64,000 nt of DNA from Begonia masoniana. Its lineage: Eukaryota > Streptophyta > Magnoliopsida > Cucurbitales > Begoniaceae. The notes under the pieces were generated by a model. It was not told the DNA's origin. It was given only the letters and a program-made list of their open reading frames with translations, and ran no database searches. Location of the stretch: contig CM039512.1 of the NCBI GenBank assembly GCA_022432975.1, positions 34,841,730-34,905,729 on the forward strand, read 5' to 3'. Position 1 is the first letter of the stretch; every line of letters starts with the position of its first letter. A program made the position numbers and the translations under genes. Shown here piece after piece: positions 32,933 through 45,258 of this stretch.

Positions 32933-33904
32933 ATGGACTTCACTCAAGACCCAAAGGGAAATTGTCTTCCCGGCCTCAACACCATGTACCATTTATTTGC
33001 ATTTTTTTGGCAAACATTAGCCTCCTTGTATTGGCAAACATTTAGCCATTTATTTTGCATGCATGCGTTAGGTTGTGTTGGAAATTCATAGTTTGGTTCA
33101 CAGTTGGAATCACCATCACCCGAAAACTATGTCAATCAAGAACCAGTTAAAAGGAGCACCAATGATGGAAGATTTTGTTCATGAAAGGAAACATGAAGTG
33201 CACACAAGGATGGATGACATGGCATAGTAGCACCTTGATCATGGAATGGCGCAGGTGGCATCTCAACCATTAGACGGCACGCGCGAATAGAGCATCGCGA
33301 CTGTGGATCTTTTTCTTCATCAATGGTCCATATTTCTCTCTTCTTTTCTAATTCCAAGCCCTTGTTGGCCACCTTAGGTTTCTATTTAAGCATAGCTATT
33401 GGGGTTTGTAAAAAAACATTTGCCAAAATCAATACAAACTCTCTTTTCCTTTCAAACAAGTGTTTGGATTTACCAATAGGTAAGCCACGGTTCTTTGAAT
33501 ACGTGAGGAGTGTGCCTATATTGTTCCTCAAGCTCAAGGTTGCTTGGTGAACTTTTATCATTCCCTCCCTCTCTCTTTGAGATTCTAAAAGATTTGAGGA
33601 AGTAAAACCGGTTCCCAGAGGTGGTTGTCTTTCTAAGGGAAGACATGCGCCCGTTAGCATAACATAAGATAGCTTTCGGGTCTGCTTAGGGTTTCATCTC
33701 CACACTTTCATCTTGTAATCCATATTTTCATTTATCATTTCAAGTTTTTATCTATTTTTCATTCACACACATTCACAACTCATTTGACTCCATTTTTGAT
33801 TCACTCATCATTATTATTCCTTCATTGTTTGTGCAGTTTTCATTGGTTCACTTTCATCCGAGCATAACTTGTTATTTGTGGGTTTAACAAGGTCGATTTT
33901 CAGG
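32933..33904 (+). other. 3' untranslated/LTR-like sequence of old gypsy elements
   Basis: No protein. Starts with the post-pol sequence of O (GACCCAAAGGGAAATTGTCTTCC). TGTTGGAAATTC at 33076 looks like an LTR start and the segment ends near GGGTTTAACA (33890), but I could not find a clear partner or TSD. It may be a truncated LTR between O and the next element. Confidence 0.4.
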
Positions 33905-34400
33905 CCAGCATTATGTCAAGTGTGCATTCATCTATTCAAATGACTCCATTCGAAGTAATGTACGGATTCAATCCACTTACACTGTTGCACTTAGTACCAT
34001 TATCCACAAAAGATCTAACAAACCCAATGGGAGCTAGCAATGCCGAACAAGTCAAAAGCATGCATGAAAAGGTAAGAAAAACCATTCAACAGAAGAACGA
34101 GTTGTATGCCAAACATGCTAAACAAAGGAGATAAGAAGTTATTTTCAAAGAAGGAGACTTAGTGTGTCTTCACCTTAGGAAAGAGAGGTTCTCGAATCAA
34201 TAGAAGTCCAAACTCCTTTCAAGGGCCGACGGGCCATTCAAAATTATGGAACGAATTAACGACAATGCATACAAACTCGAGCTTCTGGGCGAATACGGGG
34301 TTTCAGCAACGTTCAATGTGCAAGACCTATCTCCAGACCTTGGCGATGAGGAAGAAGGGGAAAAAGAAACCTATTGGATTTGAGGTCAAATCTTCAATCA
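33905..34400 (+). pseudogene. Integrase C-terminus of a second, related gypsy element (P)
   Basis: Parallel to 32270-32700 but clearly diverged: SSIQMTPFEVMYGFNPLTLLHLVPL, MHEKVRKTIQQKNELYAKHAK, then after a TAA VIFKEGDLVCLHLRKERF, FKIMERINDNAYKLELLGEYGVSATFNVQDLSP. Only the integrase tail is present; upstream pol is missing. It is a relic of the same clade as O lying directly beside it. Confidence 0.78.
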
Positions 34401-35494
34401 CTCGGAGAGGATGATAAGCCTAGAGGAGCCATTACTCTATCACAAGCAAAATCCTTGGCCGAGACCCTTTTAACTAACGAGTTTGCTCTTTTTGTGGGTA
34501 AGCCACATTTCAAATACTTAATGATGTAACCAACCCCTCATGACATAAAGCAACCTTTCCACTTACTTAGAAGTGTGCCTCTGTCATGCATGAATTTCAA
34601 GGAGGAATTTGTCTTCCTCTTGACAAATGATGTAACCGAGAGTTCCTTAATGTTTTTTGTCAAAACCTTAGCATTTTCTTTGTTAGTTTCTTTATTGTAG
34701 ACTTGTTGAACACTTAAGGGGAAAATTAGGTTTCATAATGGAGGAGAATTGGGGACCACAAAACATGGCCACAAGGTCGAAAGAATGTGTACCCGAGTTG
34801 CCCACCCAAGCACGCGAGAGGCGGCCACATGAGTGCCGTAGTATGGTCGAGATCACAGGAGGAGCGACCACGCGCTCTTCTTCACAAATTGCAGCGGCCA
34901 AATCCTAGGTTTTTACTAAAAAAATGGGCATGGTATTTATACCATTTTGTGAGCCTCATTTCAGAACCTTTGCTTGATAATTTTTATAACTAATTTTGAC
35001 TTCTTGATGTTTTTGCAATTCTTCCTTTCAGTGAGTGATATTTGAAAGATTAGCATGTTTTTTGTTCTATTTTGTGAGAGCCAAAATAGAGCAATCTTTG
35101 TTGCAGCCTTCCTCCTATCTTAATTGGTGTGGAGACTCCCTAGCAAAGTTGCAAGTCATCCCTCTCTTTTGCAAGTTAGAGTGTCTCTTTGTTAAAGGAG
35201 AACCATAGCCCGAGAAGTTGCCAAATAGCATCCTATCAGGCTTCCTGCCTTCCTCCATCCATATATTCCAATCCCTTTTGAGTTATCCCCTAAAACTTTC
35301 AGGGCTTCTATAGCAGGCTCCCGGCAAGCTTGTGTTAAATTTCCACGTTATTTGGATCTTTACAACGAAAGTTATACAACTCTGAACTCTCGAGTGCCTA
35401 ACAACTCTTCCTAGCCACCCGAACATGCCCAATTGATATATGCACAACTTTTTGACTACGGTTATTTTTTCTCTCAAATTTCAAGGGTATTTAC
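34401..35494 (+). other. 3' region/LTR-like sequence of element P
   Basis: No coding. A post-pol segment with GGAGGAATTTGTCTTCC near 34600, then AT-rich DNA. A block beginning near 35100 (GCCTTCCTCCTATCTTAATTGG ... GTGTGGAGACTCCC ... CTTCCTCCATCCAT) recurs at 45925-46085, so both are copies of one old LTR family. Interrupted by element F at 35495. Confidence 0.55.
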
Positions 35495-38069
35495 TGTAGC
35501 GACCCTTACAATATTCCTAATTTTTACTGTATAAATTTTTCTTTTTCTTTTATGCCTAATAAACTTTTAAACCATTTGAAAACCTTTTAGGGAAACGTAT
35601 TTAAAGTAAAGGAAACTAAAGAAAACAATTTAAATTAAAACCATAAAATAATTTAAAAAACAATTAAATAAAACTTAAAGTAACAGAACAATTGGTGGAG
35701 GGCAAAAGGGACAATTGTCCCACAAAATACAGGGGCGATCGATCATCCCAATGCCAGGCGATCGATCGCCAAAATAAAAAATGGAGGGGCGATCGATCGC
35801 CCCTCACACTGGCATTCGATCGCCCAAAATGGGCGATCGATCGGCACGCTCTCTGGAATTTCTAGAGAGTGGCGATCACAATTGCCGATCGATCACCACC
35901 TTAGGTGATCGATCGGCAATCCCCCTGGAAATCTTGGATTTCCAGGGAGTTTGCCTGCCTCTTCTTCTTTCTTTCCTCCTTCTTCCCTGCATAATTTCTT
36001 TACTACACATACATCCTAAAACTTTTCAACATAAATTATTTATAACTTCACTCATTCCTCCCATTCGTAAATCACCAAATAAACAACCCGAAACATATCC
36101 TAGAACGTGTTTAAAAACATAATAAACTTTCGTAAAAATGAACTGCGTTGATCCATTTAAAACCTAAAATATTCTCCTGTTTAAAAGAAAATTCCAAGCA
36201 GTTCCCTGAAATCCGAATAGAAGACTTAACAAAACATTTTATAAATTAAGTTTACCAAAACATCAACTATCAGCTATCCAAATTTCCAAACACCCTAAAA
36301 TGTTCTACCTATACAATCTCATCCACTATCGCGTTTCCAAAATACCTACAAACATCCCCACGGGTCAAAAGCGCACCGACTGCACCAGCACACTCCCACG
36401 GGCCATCTTTCTTCAACTGTTCATTCCTCGGGTGGAGAGATCTCGTCCTCACTTGTATCAAGATCACCTATACCATACAGACAACTATGAGCTAAAGGCT
36501 CAACAAGTTTCGTAAATGCAAATGCATGCAGTGCATATGAAGTTCAGAAATCATGCAGAATACATAACATAACAGATCGTGGCAGACAGATTGTCACCGA
36601 GATCTCAGCCCGCTAGATGGAGAGGTCACGTCTTGCGGTTGGACAACCCTTTCCACATAGCGGGGGGGAGACATGCTTACATCTGTAACAGCCACGCCTG
36701 GACCCCACCTCGCATGACCAGATAACAGATTACGTATATTAGTTTTATTAGATGTGGTATCGTGACAAGCTCCTCTCAGCCTTCACGATAGATCAATAGC
36801 CCCCTTTCGGGCCACATTAGTTTTCCTGAAAACGTAGTGCGGAAATTCATTTTCTATGCTCGTTCGAAAATCGTGATGCATGAACAATTCAATATATAAA
36901 GTAAACAACCAACATGTGTATTATCAAGACGATAAAAACATAACCTCAAAAGGCAACCAATCCTATCTACCCCACCAAAGCATTTAAACAAACAAATCAC
37001 CAATGTTCCTCGGCAAGACTTCGATGTACGGTGTAGGCCAATCGGCCATAGTAAGTCACGAGAACTTACCTCGCGTCAGTTGCAAATTCTAGCTCCGTCC
37101 ACGAGCGTTGTTCACCTAAGGTAAATTCACAACAATTTGTCATTAAAGCACGTTTAAACCATTAAACGTCCAAACCAACAAAACCTTAACTAAGGAAATC
37201 TCCTAAAACTCTAATTTAACTCATTGAGGCATTTTATCGAGCAATTTATGCTCGACACCTCAAAACCTCCATTAATGGAGTTTTCCAAAGCTCCAATTTT
37301 TTCGAAACCCTAACATTCCTCAATAAACCAATTAACTTCATCCAATAACGCCCAATACGTCCATTGTACTCACAAACACAGTAGGTCTATCGATTTCAAA
37401 CTCTAAATCACGTTTTTAACAAAAACCCTAAACAAACCCTAATCGTTTAAACTCTAGAAATCGAAGTAAACCTTCCAAAAACCATAGAATCGTACCTAGG
37501 GTCAGGATTGGAGGAGAAAACATGAAGAGCCGGAGTCGATCGGAAGAGGAATCACCGTCGGAAGAGGAGAACGCCGTAAGGAGAGGAAGAAATCGCCGAA
37601 GGGGAGGGCTTCTAGTGTTTTCGTGAAAGGCAAAGAGAAAATGAGGGAAGAAGAAAGAGATAGGTGGTTTTTAATAAAAATTAACTTCACAAAAGACTAT
37701 TTTGTCCTTCCTTTGATTTTCTATTTGATTCGTCTCTTGTTTCGTTAATTGTCTGACGAATCGGTTTTCTCCAAATTTTCTTATTTCACCAATAACTCTA
37801 ACTTATTATCTGGGCTTAATAAAAACTGTCCATTAGCAAAACGGACCTCGTTTGCTATTTTTACTACAACGTCTTTTATATTACGAGAAACACAAAACTC
37901 CTAAAATTAGCGTTACTAATCCAAAAATTCCTTAATTTCTCCTAAAATCCATTTTAATCATTAGAACCTTAATAACGCTTTCCGTTAAAAAAATAGACTT
38001 AATCTGACATATTTACAAAAATGTCATTGTATATTGGAATTACAAAATCCTGTAAAATCGGGTGTGACA
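35495..38069 (-). repeat. 3' LTR of element F
   Basis: On the plus strand it starts TGTAGCGACCC and ends GGGTGTGACA. In LTR sense: AACGAGGTCCGTTTTGC-like U3 motif near 37850, leader with a CCCTAG|GTACGA donor near 37497, candidate exon 2 at about 37112-37067, exon 3 at 36467-36421, a GGATCAACGCAGTTCA block near 36150, and nearly continuous GGCGATCGATCGCC palindromes at 35735-35950 beside a CTCTGGAATTTCTAGAGAG palindrome. Confidence 0.93.
36421..36467 (-). other. Candidate LTR terminal exon 3 (element F, 3' LTR)
   Basis: Opens GTGATCTTGATACAA after TATGGTATAG; reads GDLDTSEDEISPPEE, then TGA. In F the preceding exon 2 is 46 nt, which shifts the simple joined frame. Confidence 0.45.
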
Positions 38070-38119
38070 TTCCATCCACCTTATTCAAATTTTATCCTCA
38101 AAATTTGATTACACAAATA

Positions 38120-38331
38120 ACTCAGGATACTTAGACATCATATCCTGTTGTCTTTCCCAAGTAACTTCTTCCACGTCATGGTTCTGCCACAAAACTTTGA
38201 CTAGCGGGATTTCTTTATTGCGGAAGACCTTAATGGAAGATTCTAGAATACGTACAGGCTTCTCCACATAAGTCAAGGTAGGCTATACCTCGATCTCTCT
38301 TGCCTCCACAATATGCAATGGATCGCGCAAA
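38120..38331 (-). pseudogene. Chromodomain-like integrase tail, element F
   Basis: Matches the tail of B (8483-8760) and J (57295-57480) but is broken by a stop after SMLQK and by frameshifts. Fragments equivalent to VLWRNHEVEEATWE can be followed on the minus strand near 38210-38130. In such elements this tail is thought to guide integration to chromatin marks. Confidence 0.7.
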
Positions 38332-39501
38332 TCATTTTTGAAGCATAGACACGTGAAATACATTGTGGATACCTTCCATTGAAGCCGGAAGCTGCAGTCG
38401 ATACGCCATCTTCCCGATCTTCTTCAAAATTGGGAAGGGCCCCACATAACGAGGGTTAAACTTGTCTCTCCTTCCAAATCTCATAACACCTTTAAACGGA
38501 GAAATCTTCAAATATACTTCGTCTCCTTCTTCGAACTCTAATTCCCTCCGTCTAGTTTCAGCATAGCTCTTCTGTCGGCTCTGAGCTATCTCGATACGCT
38601 GTCTGATAACGGCAATCTTCTCTACCGTTTGCTGTAGAATCTCAGGACCAACAATACTAGCTTCACCAACCTCGTCCCAATATAATGGAGATCTACACTT
38701 TCGACCATACAATGCCTCGTACGAATTCATACCGATGGTAGCTTGGAAGCTATTGTTGTAAGAGAACTCGATCAGTGGCAAGTACCTGCTCAACGATCCC
38801 TGAAATTCCAACACACAAGCTCTGAGCATATCCTCCAGAATCTGATTCGTTCTCTATATCTGACCAATAGTCTGAGGATGAAAGGCCGTGCTGAAATTTA
38901 GCTGAGTTCCCATAGCTTTGTGCAAACTCTTCCAGAGCTTCGATGTAAATCTCGGATTTCGATCTCAGACAATCGAAACTGGTACTCCATGCAGTCTAAC
39001 AATCTCCTGCACATAAAGCTCGGTGAGCTGATCCATAGAAGATGTCATCTTCACATATAAGAAGTGAGCTTACTTTGTCAATCGGTCCACAATCACCCAG
39101 ATGCCGTCATGCCCTTTCGTCATCCTCGGGAGCCCCACAATAAAATCCATGGAGATATGCTCCCATTTCCACTCCGGAATCGGCAGTGGCTGTAATGTCC
39201 CGACCGGCCTCTAGTGTTCTGCCTTTACCTGTTGACAAACTAAACAGGTTTCCATGTACTTGGCGACTTCTCTCTTTATGTTCGGCCACCAGAAGTGTTG
39301 CTTTAAATCTCTGTACATTTTAGTGCTTCCTGGATGTACAGAGTATGCTGAAGAATGCGCCTCAGCTAATATTTCCTTCCTTAGCTCCTCGTCGTTAGGC
39401 ACGTACCACCTATGCCTGAACTTCAGAATTTCATCATCTGACAAGTTAAAATAAGACAAGTCTCCAGATGTCATGCTCAATCGAAGCTCCTCACACTCCA
39501 T
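38332..39501 (-). pseudogene. Integrase of element F
   Basis: N-terminal zinc-binding region complete in sequence (AEAHSSAYSVHPG ... CLVCQQ), then [11 protein letters not shown] and the [10 protein letters not shown] region. Stops follow CQQVKAEH, lie in DRLTK*AH, and sit before DRNPRF. The Glu segment reads TIGQI*RTN where B has TDGQTERTN, so the catalytic Glu is gone. The last 165 codons (38829-38332) are clean. Confidence 0.85.
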
Positions 39502-39510
39502 ATCTTTCTG

Positions 39511-40000
39511 CTAAGCTTCACGTATCTTATCCAGAATAGTCGGCCTGAGAGAAATGTTGGTGAGCATACTGGACAACTTTGCCACAATCTCCACATCAAA
39601 CTTCTCAATCTCGTACCTCAACGTAACTGACATCGCTGCAAGTGAAGGCTGACTCGCAGTAGGCATTCGGCTCAAAGCATCAGCGACCTTGTTCGCCTTT
39701 CCCAGGTGGTACTTAATCTCAAACTCATAGTCTTTGACGAACTCTAGCCACCTTCTCTGTCGCATGTTTAGCTCCTCTTGCATAAACAAATACTTCAAGC
39801 TTTTGTGGTCTGAATATATCTCGCACTGCTGCTATCTCCAGATCATGCATAGGATAGTTCTGCTCGTACGGCTTCAACTGCCGAGAGGCATAAGCAATAA
39901 CTCTACCTTCCTGCATCAACACACAACCAAGTCCAACTCCAGACGCATCACAATAAGTACTTAATTTATCACCTTCAACAGGCAACATTAGAACTGGAGC
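39511..40000 (-). pseudogene. RNase H of element F
   Basis: [17 protein letters not shown] holds the first Asp and MHDLEIAAV the Glu. A frameshift just after that removes the next helix. The frame returns at [22 protein letters not shown] and ends [11 protein letters not shown] with the last Asp. The SDHRSL box is disrupted by the shift. Confidence 0.85.
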
Positions 40001-41060
40001 TGTGGTCAATTTCTGCTTCAATTCCATAAAACTCCTGTCACAAGCAGCCGACCATATAAACTTCTCATTCTTCCGAGTAGAGCGTGAGAGAGGAACTGCA
40101 ATCTTCGAGAATCCCTCTATGAACTTCCGATAATAGCCAGCCAACCCGAGAAATCCACGTACCTCACACACGTTTTTAGGCTGTGGCCAATCTCTGACCA
40201 CCTGAATTTTACTCGGATCCACAGAAACTCCTTCCTGTGATATGATATGGCCAAGAAAACTGACCTTGTCCAACCAGAACTCACACTTAGAAAACTTTGG
40301 ATATAGATGGTGTTGACTCAGAACTCTCAAGACAAACCTCAGATGCTCCTCATGTTCTTCCTTCGTTTTAGAATAGATCAAAATGTCATCAATAAAAACA
40401 ACGACAAACTTGTCCAAATACTCCTTGAAAACACGGTTCATCAAGTCCATAAACGCTGCAGGGGCATTAGTAAGTCCAAAAGACATAACAAGGAATTCGT
40501 AATGCCCATACCTCGTTCAGAATCTCATTTTCTGAATATCTTCTCTCCGGACCTTCAACTGGTAATAACCCGAGTGTAGGTCAATCCTGGAAAACACTCG
40601 GGCACCCTGCAGTTGATCAAATAAATCATCTATCTGGGGTAGTGGATACTTATTTTTCACTGTAAGCTTATTCAACTCTCTGTAATCCACGCACATCCTG
40701 AGAGTCTCGTCCTTCTTCTTAACGAACAGAACGAGCGCACCCCAGGGAAAAAAACTGGGTCGGATGAAACCCTTATCCAGTAACTCCTCAAGCTGAGTTT
40801 TCAACTCTCTCAATTCAGCAGGCGCCAATCTATATGGATTCTTAGACACTGGCGCGGAGCTCGGATACACATCAATGGTAAATTCGATCTCCCTGTCCGG
40901 CGGTAATCTAGGAAGATCATCAAGGAAGATCTCAGAGAATTCTCTGACTATAGGAAGGTCACTCGGCTTTACTCCACTGAGCGATTGAGTATCAACTACT
41001 GTGGCCAGATAAATCGAGCATTCATCTTTAAACTGCTCGTTGACCTTCATGGAATAGGAA
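40001..41060 (-). pseudogene. Reverse transcriptase of element F
   Basis: All fingers and palm motifs are readable: [60 protein letters not shown] (Asp), [29 protein letters not shown] (DD box), [17 protein letters not shown] and [13 protein letters not shown]. One nonsense codon (TGA where relatives have an Arg codon, before TRYGHYEF, about 40515) divides it, consistent with CGA to TGA deamination. Otherwise well preserved. Confidence 0.9.
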
Positions 41061-41773
41061 GTAGGCGATCCACTCAACCTGTTCATCGCCTGATAAGCAA
41101 ACTCAGCTTTACCCAGGGGCCGAAAAGTCACAATCCCGGATCGACAATCGATGGTGGCGAAGTGCTGTGACAGTCAGTCCATCCCTAAGATAAGATCGTA
41201 TCACTCTATGCTCATAACTATCAGACAAGCATAAAGGGTATTATTCCCCACTGAGACGACATTGCCCTGGAAAATACGATCTGACTGCATATGCTCTCCC
41301 GAAGGCAACATCACTCTATACTAAAATTCTGCTAACTCAGACTCTAATCCCAATCTAGTCATGGAAGCAGTTGAAATGAAGGAATGCGTAGCTCCCGTAT
41401 CCATCAAAGAAAGTACAGCTATGCCTATAATCAATATAGTACCTGATATCACGGACGGCTGAGCCTCGTCGTCGACGTCACCATGCTCAATAAAAGCAAA
41501 GATCCTCGGCATGACCCTTCTCTGATCTTCGTCCAGCTTTGGGCAATCCTTAACAAAATGGCCGACTTCACCGCACCGATAGCACTTATTCGTGCCTATT
41601 CTGCATTCGCCACTGTGTTCTTTCTGGCACTTAGGACACCAAGGTATTTGAGGAGTCCCTTGTACCTGCTTCCCTTTCCCTCGATCATTACCTTCTTCAT
41701 AAGGTCTCTTTACCGCTCTTTGTTGTTGTTGATGGGGTTGTTATACTCTAGGTTGCCAACCTCAGTTTTGTGA
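41061..41773 (-). pseudogene. Gag nucleocapsid and protease of element F
   Basis: Zinc modules CPKCQKEHSGEC and CYRCGEVGHFVKDC near 41640-41550, then the protease LMDTGATHSFI near 41400 and LILGMD near 41185. Stops follow SELAEF, MSIE and LGMD. Layout is the same as in B. Confidence 0.85.
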
Positions 41774-42505
41774 CTAAGGACGGATCTTACAGAAAAAGCC
41801 CTTAGCTAGCTCCCTCGGCCTAACACAAGTCACCATGGCAGCCTCGAAGTCCAGAGCTCTAGCTGCGATGTCTGAATAGGGCACATCTATAATTCCCGAT
41901 ACAATAATGTTTATCCAGATCTCTGGGTTCAGCCCCTCCATAAACTGGTGCACCTTGTCTTCGTTATCACCTACTAGGCATCGTGCAAATCTCGACAAGG
42001 CTTCAAACTTTTGTATATACTCTGCAACTGAACCTGTCTGCTTCAGCTGCGTAAACTCATTCCTCTTTGCAACCCTCACAGTGCAACTGAAATATTTGTC
42101 GAAAAACACGGTCTTAAACCGCTCCCAAGTCATAATTGTCATGTTCGTTGTTGTTTTAATCGAATCCCATCAAAAACGGGCATCCAACGCTAAATGGAAG
42201 GTGACGTAGGCAACCTTGTTTCCGTTCTCTATGCCAGCTTACTCTAGCATATCTTCCATCATTCGGATCCACTCATCGGCTAAAGTTGGGTCTGATGATT
42301 GTTCGTTGAATACTGGGGGTTGCAACTTTTGAAATCTCTCCATGCCCTGATGGTTCGGAACGACTAGCTCTCGGGCCTGAAGATCCTCACGATTTACTAA
42401 ACGCTCAATTTGTTGTGCTTGCCTGTCCATGTGCTAGGACTGACGGTCCAGCAATTTCGTAAGTCAGTCTAAGGCTTCATCTCTAGGATCTTTTGCTCGT
42501 ACCAT
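41774..42505 (-). pseudogene. Gag capsid of element F
   Basis: Begins with an ATG at 42505, right after the leader-intron acceptor. MVRAKDPRDEALD is followed by stops in the coiled-coil region. The core is readable: PPVFNEQSSDPTLADEWI, TWERFKTVFFDKYF, GSVAEYIQKFEALSRF, FMEGLNPEIW. Homologous to 10746-11576 along its length. Confidence 0.85.
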
Positions 42506-42670
42506 TTTAATATATAACGCCTATAAAAGTTAAAACAAATAATCTAAGAAATCAAAATCAAATAAAGCATTAAACAAACTTACAGCTGAGGAAGGATGTC
42601 CGCGTATTGGCTGTGCAGTCGAGCAGTCTATAGAACCGTTTTTAAAACTTGGGGGCTCTGATACCATAAA
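42506..42670 (-). promoter_or_regulatory. PBS and leader intron of element F
   Basis: TGGTATCAGAGC on the minus strand at 42666-42655. An intron-like 63-nt segment, 42583-42521, begins GTAAGT and ends CTTTTATAG shortly before the gag ATG. Confidence 0.75.
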
Positions 42671-45258
42671 TGTAGCGACCTTTACACTATTCCTAATTTT
42701 TACTCTATAAATTTTTCTTTTTCTTTTATGCCTAATAAACTTTTAAACCATTTGAAAACCTTTTAGGGAAACGTATTTAAAGTAAAGGAAACTTAAGAAA
42801 ACAATTTAAATTAAAACTATTAAACAATTTAAAAAACAATTAAATAAAACTTAAAGTAACAGAACAATCGGTGGAGGGCAAAAGGGATAATTGTCCCACA
42901 AAATACAAGGGCGATCGATCTCCCCAATGCTAGGAAATCGATCGCCAAAATAAAAAACTGAGGGGCGATCGATCGCCCCTCACACTGGCATTCGATCGCC
43001 CCAGCAGATCGATCGCCCCTTTTTGGGCGATCGATTAGCATACTCTCTGGAATTTCCAGAGAGTGGCGATATCGATTGCCGATCGATCGCCACCTTAGGC
43101 GATCGATCGGCAATCCCCATGGAAATCCAAAATTTCCAGGGAGTTCGCCTCCCTCTTCTTCTTTCTTTTCTCCTTCTTCCCAGCTTAATTTCTGTACTAC
43201 ACATACACCCTAAAACTTTTCAACATAAATCATTCATAACTTCACTCATTCCTCCCATTCGTAAATCACCAAATAAACAACCCAAAACATATCCTAGAGC
43301 GTGTTTAAAAACATAATAAACTTTCGTAAAAATGAACTGTGTGGATCCATTTAAAACCTAAACAATTTCTCCTGTTTAAAAGAAAATTCCAAGCAGTTCC
43401 CTGAAATCCGAATAAAAGCCTTAACAAAACATTTTATAAATTAAATTTACCAAAACATCAACTATCAGCTATCCAAATTTTCAAACACCCTAAAATGTTC
43501 TACCTATACAATCTCATCCACTATCGCATTCCCAAAATACTTACAAACATCTCCACGGGTCAAAAGCGCACCGACTGCACCAGCACACTCCCACGGGCCA
43601 TTTTTCTTCAACTGTTCATTCCTCGGGTGGAGGGATCTCGTCCTCACCTGTATCAAGATCACCTACACCATACAGATAACTATGAGCTAAAGGTTCAACA
43701 AGTTTCGTAAATGCAAATCCATGCAGTGCATATGAAGTTCAAAAATCATGCAGAATACATAACATAATAGATCGTGGCAGGCAGATTGTCACCGAGATCT
43801 CAGCCCGCTAGATGGAGAGGTCACGTCCGGCGGTTGGACAACCGTTTCCACATAGCGGGGGGGAGACATGCTTACATCCGTAACAGCCACGCCTGGACCC
43901 CACCTCTCATGACCAGATAACAGATTACGTACATTAGTTTAATTAGATGTGGTATCGTGACAAGCTCATCTCAACCTTCACGATAGATCAATAGCCCCCT
44001 TTCGGGCCACATCAGTTTTCCTGAAAATGTAGTGCGGAAATTCATTTTCTATGCTCGTTCGAAAATCGTGATGCATGAACAATTCAATATATAAAGTAAA
44101 CAACCAACATGTGTACCATCAAGACGATAAAAACATAACCTCAAAAGGCAACCAATCCTATCTACCCAACCAAAGCATTTAAACAAACAAATCACCAATG
44201 TTCCTCGACAAGAATTTGACGTACGGTGTAGGCCAATCGGCCATAGTAAGTCACGAGAACTTACCTCGCGTCCGTTGCAAATTCTAGCTCCGTCCACGAG
44301 CGTTGTTCACCTAAGGCAAATTCACAACAATTTGTCATTAAAGCATGTTTAAACCATTAAACATCCAAACCAAAAAAACCTTAACTAAAGAAATCTCTTA
44401 AAACTCTAATTTAACTCATTGAGGCATTTTATCGAGCAATTTATGCTCGACACCTCAAAACCTCCATTAATGGAGTTTTCCAAAGCTCCAATTTTTCTAA
44501 AACCCTAACATTCCTCAATAAACCAATTAACTTCGTCCAATAACACCCAATACGTCCATTGTACTCACAAACACAGTAGGTCTATCGATTTCAAACTCAT
44601 ATTTGTAACAAAAACCCTAAACGAATCCTAATCGTTTAAACTCTAGAAATCGAAGTAAACCTTCCAAAAACCATAGAATCGTACCTAGGGTCGGGATTGG
44701 AGGAGAAAACGTGAAGAGCCAGAGTCGATCGGAAGAGGAATCACCATCGAAAGAGGAGAACGCCGTGAGGAGAGGAAGAAATCGCCGAAGGGGACGGCTT
44801 CTGGTGTTTTCGTGAAAGGCGGAGAGAAAATGAGGGAAGAAGAAAGAGATAGGTGGTTTTTAATAAAAATTAACTTGTCAAAAGACTATTTTGCCCTTCC
44901 TTTGATTTTCTATTTGATTCGTCTCTTGTTTTGTTAATTGTCTAACGAATCGGTTTTTTTCAAATTTCCTTATTTCACCAATAACTCCGACTTATTATCT
45001 GGGCTTAATTAAAACTGTCCGTTTGCAAAACGGACCTCGTTTGCTATTTTTACCACAACGTCCTTTATATTACGAGAAACACAAAACTCGTAAAATTAGC
45101 GTTACTAATCCAAAAATTCCTTAATTTCTCCTAAAATTCATATTAATCATTAGAACCTTAATACCGCTTTCTGTTAACAAAACGGACTTAATCTGACATA
45201 TTTACAAAAATGCCATTGTATATTGGAATTACAAAATCCCGTAAAATCGGGTGTTACA
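42671..45258 (-). repeat. 5' LTR of element F
   Basis: Partner of 35495-38069 with many substitutions and small indels. In LTR sense the U3 motif near 45040 reads AACGAGGTCCGTTTTGCAAACGGAC. Exon 3 of the shared layout is 43662-43616 (GDLDTGEDEIPPPEE, then TGA). The palindrome block is at 42905-43140. Confidence 0.93.
43616..43662 (-). other. Candidate LTR terminal exon 3 (element F, 5' LTR)
   Basis: Opens GTGATCTTGATACAG after TATGGTGTAG and is followed by GTGAGG. Two residues differ from the 3' LTR copy (S to G and S to P), both toward the sequence seen in K. Confidence 0.48.

Larger units (their letters stand above)
35495..45258 (-). mobile_element. Chromovirus F (Tekay/Del-like), full length, decayed
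   Basis: Complete minus-strand element flanked by the TSD TTTAC (35490-35494 and 45259-45263). The 5' LTR is 42671-45258, the PBS is at 42666-42655, the internal region is 4.6 kb, and the 3' LTR is 35495-38069. Gag, protease, RT, RNase H, integrase and the chromodomain region are all recognisable in order, but each is broken by stops or frameshifts. It is the best template in the window for the full pol order and shows what B has lost. LTR divergence is higher than in B, so the insertion is older. Confidence 0.94.

Noticed and set aside
33076..33890. Complete solo LTR
   Set aside because: TGTTGG...TTAACA ends are plausible, but I found no target duplication and no second copy, so I list it only as LTR-like sequence.
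36300..36515. 71-codon frame repeated at 43495-43710
   Set aside because: It is antisense to the exon 3 region of the two F LTRs. Shared only through LTR identity, with several non-conservative differences.
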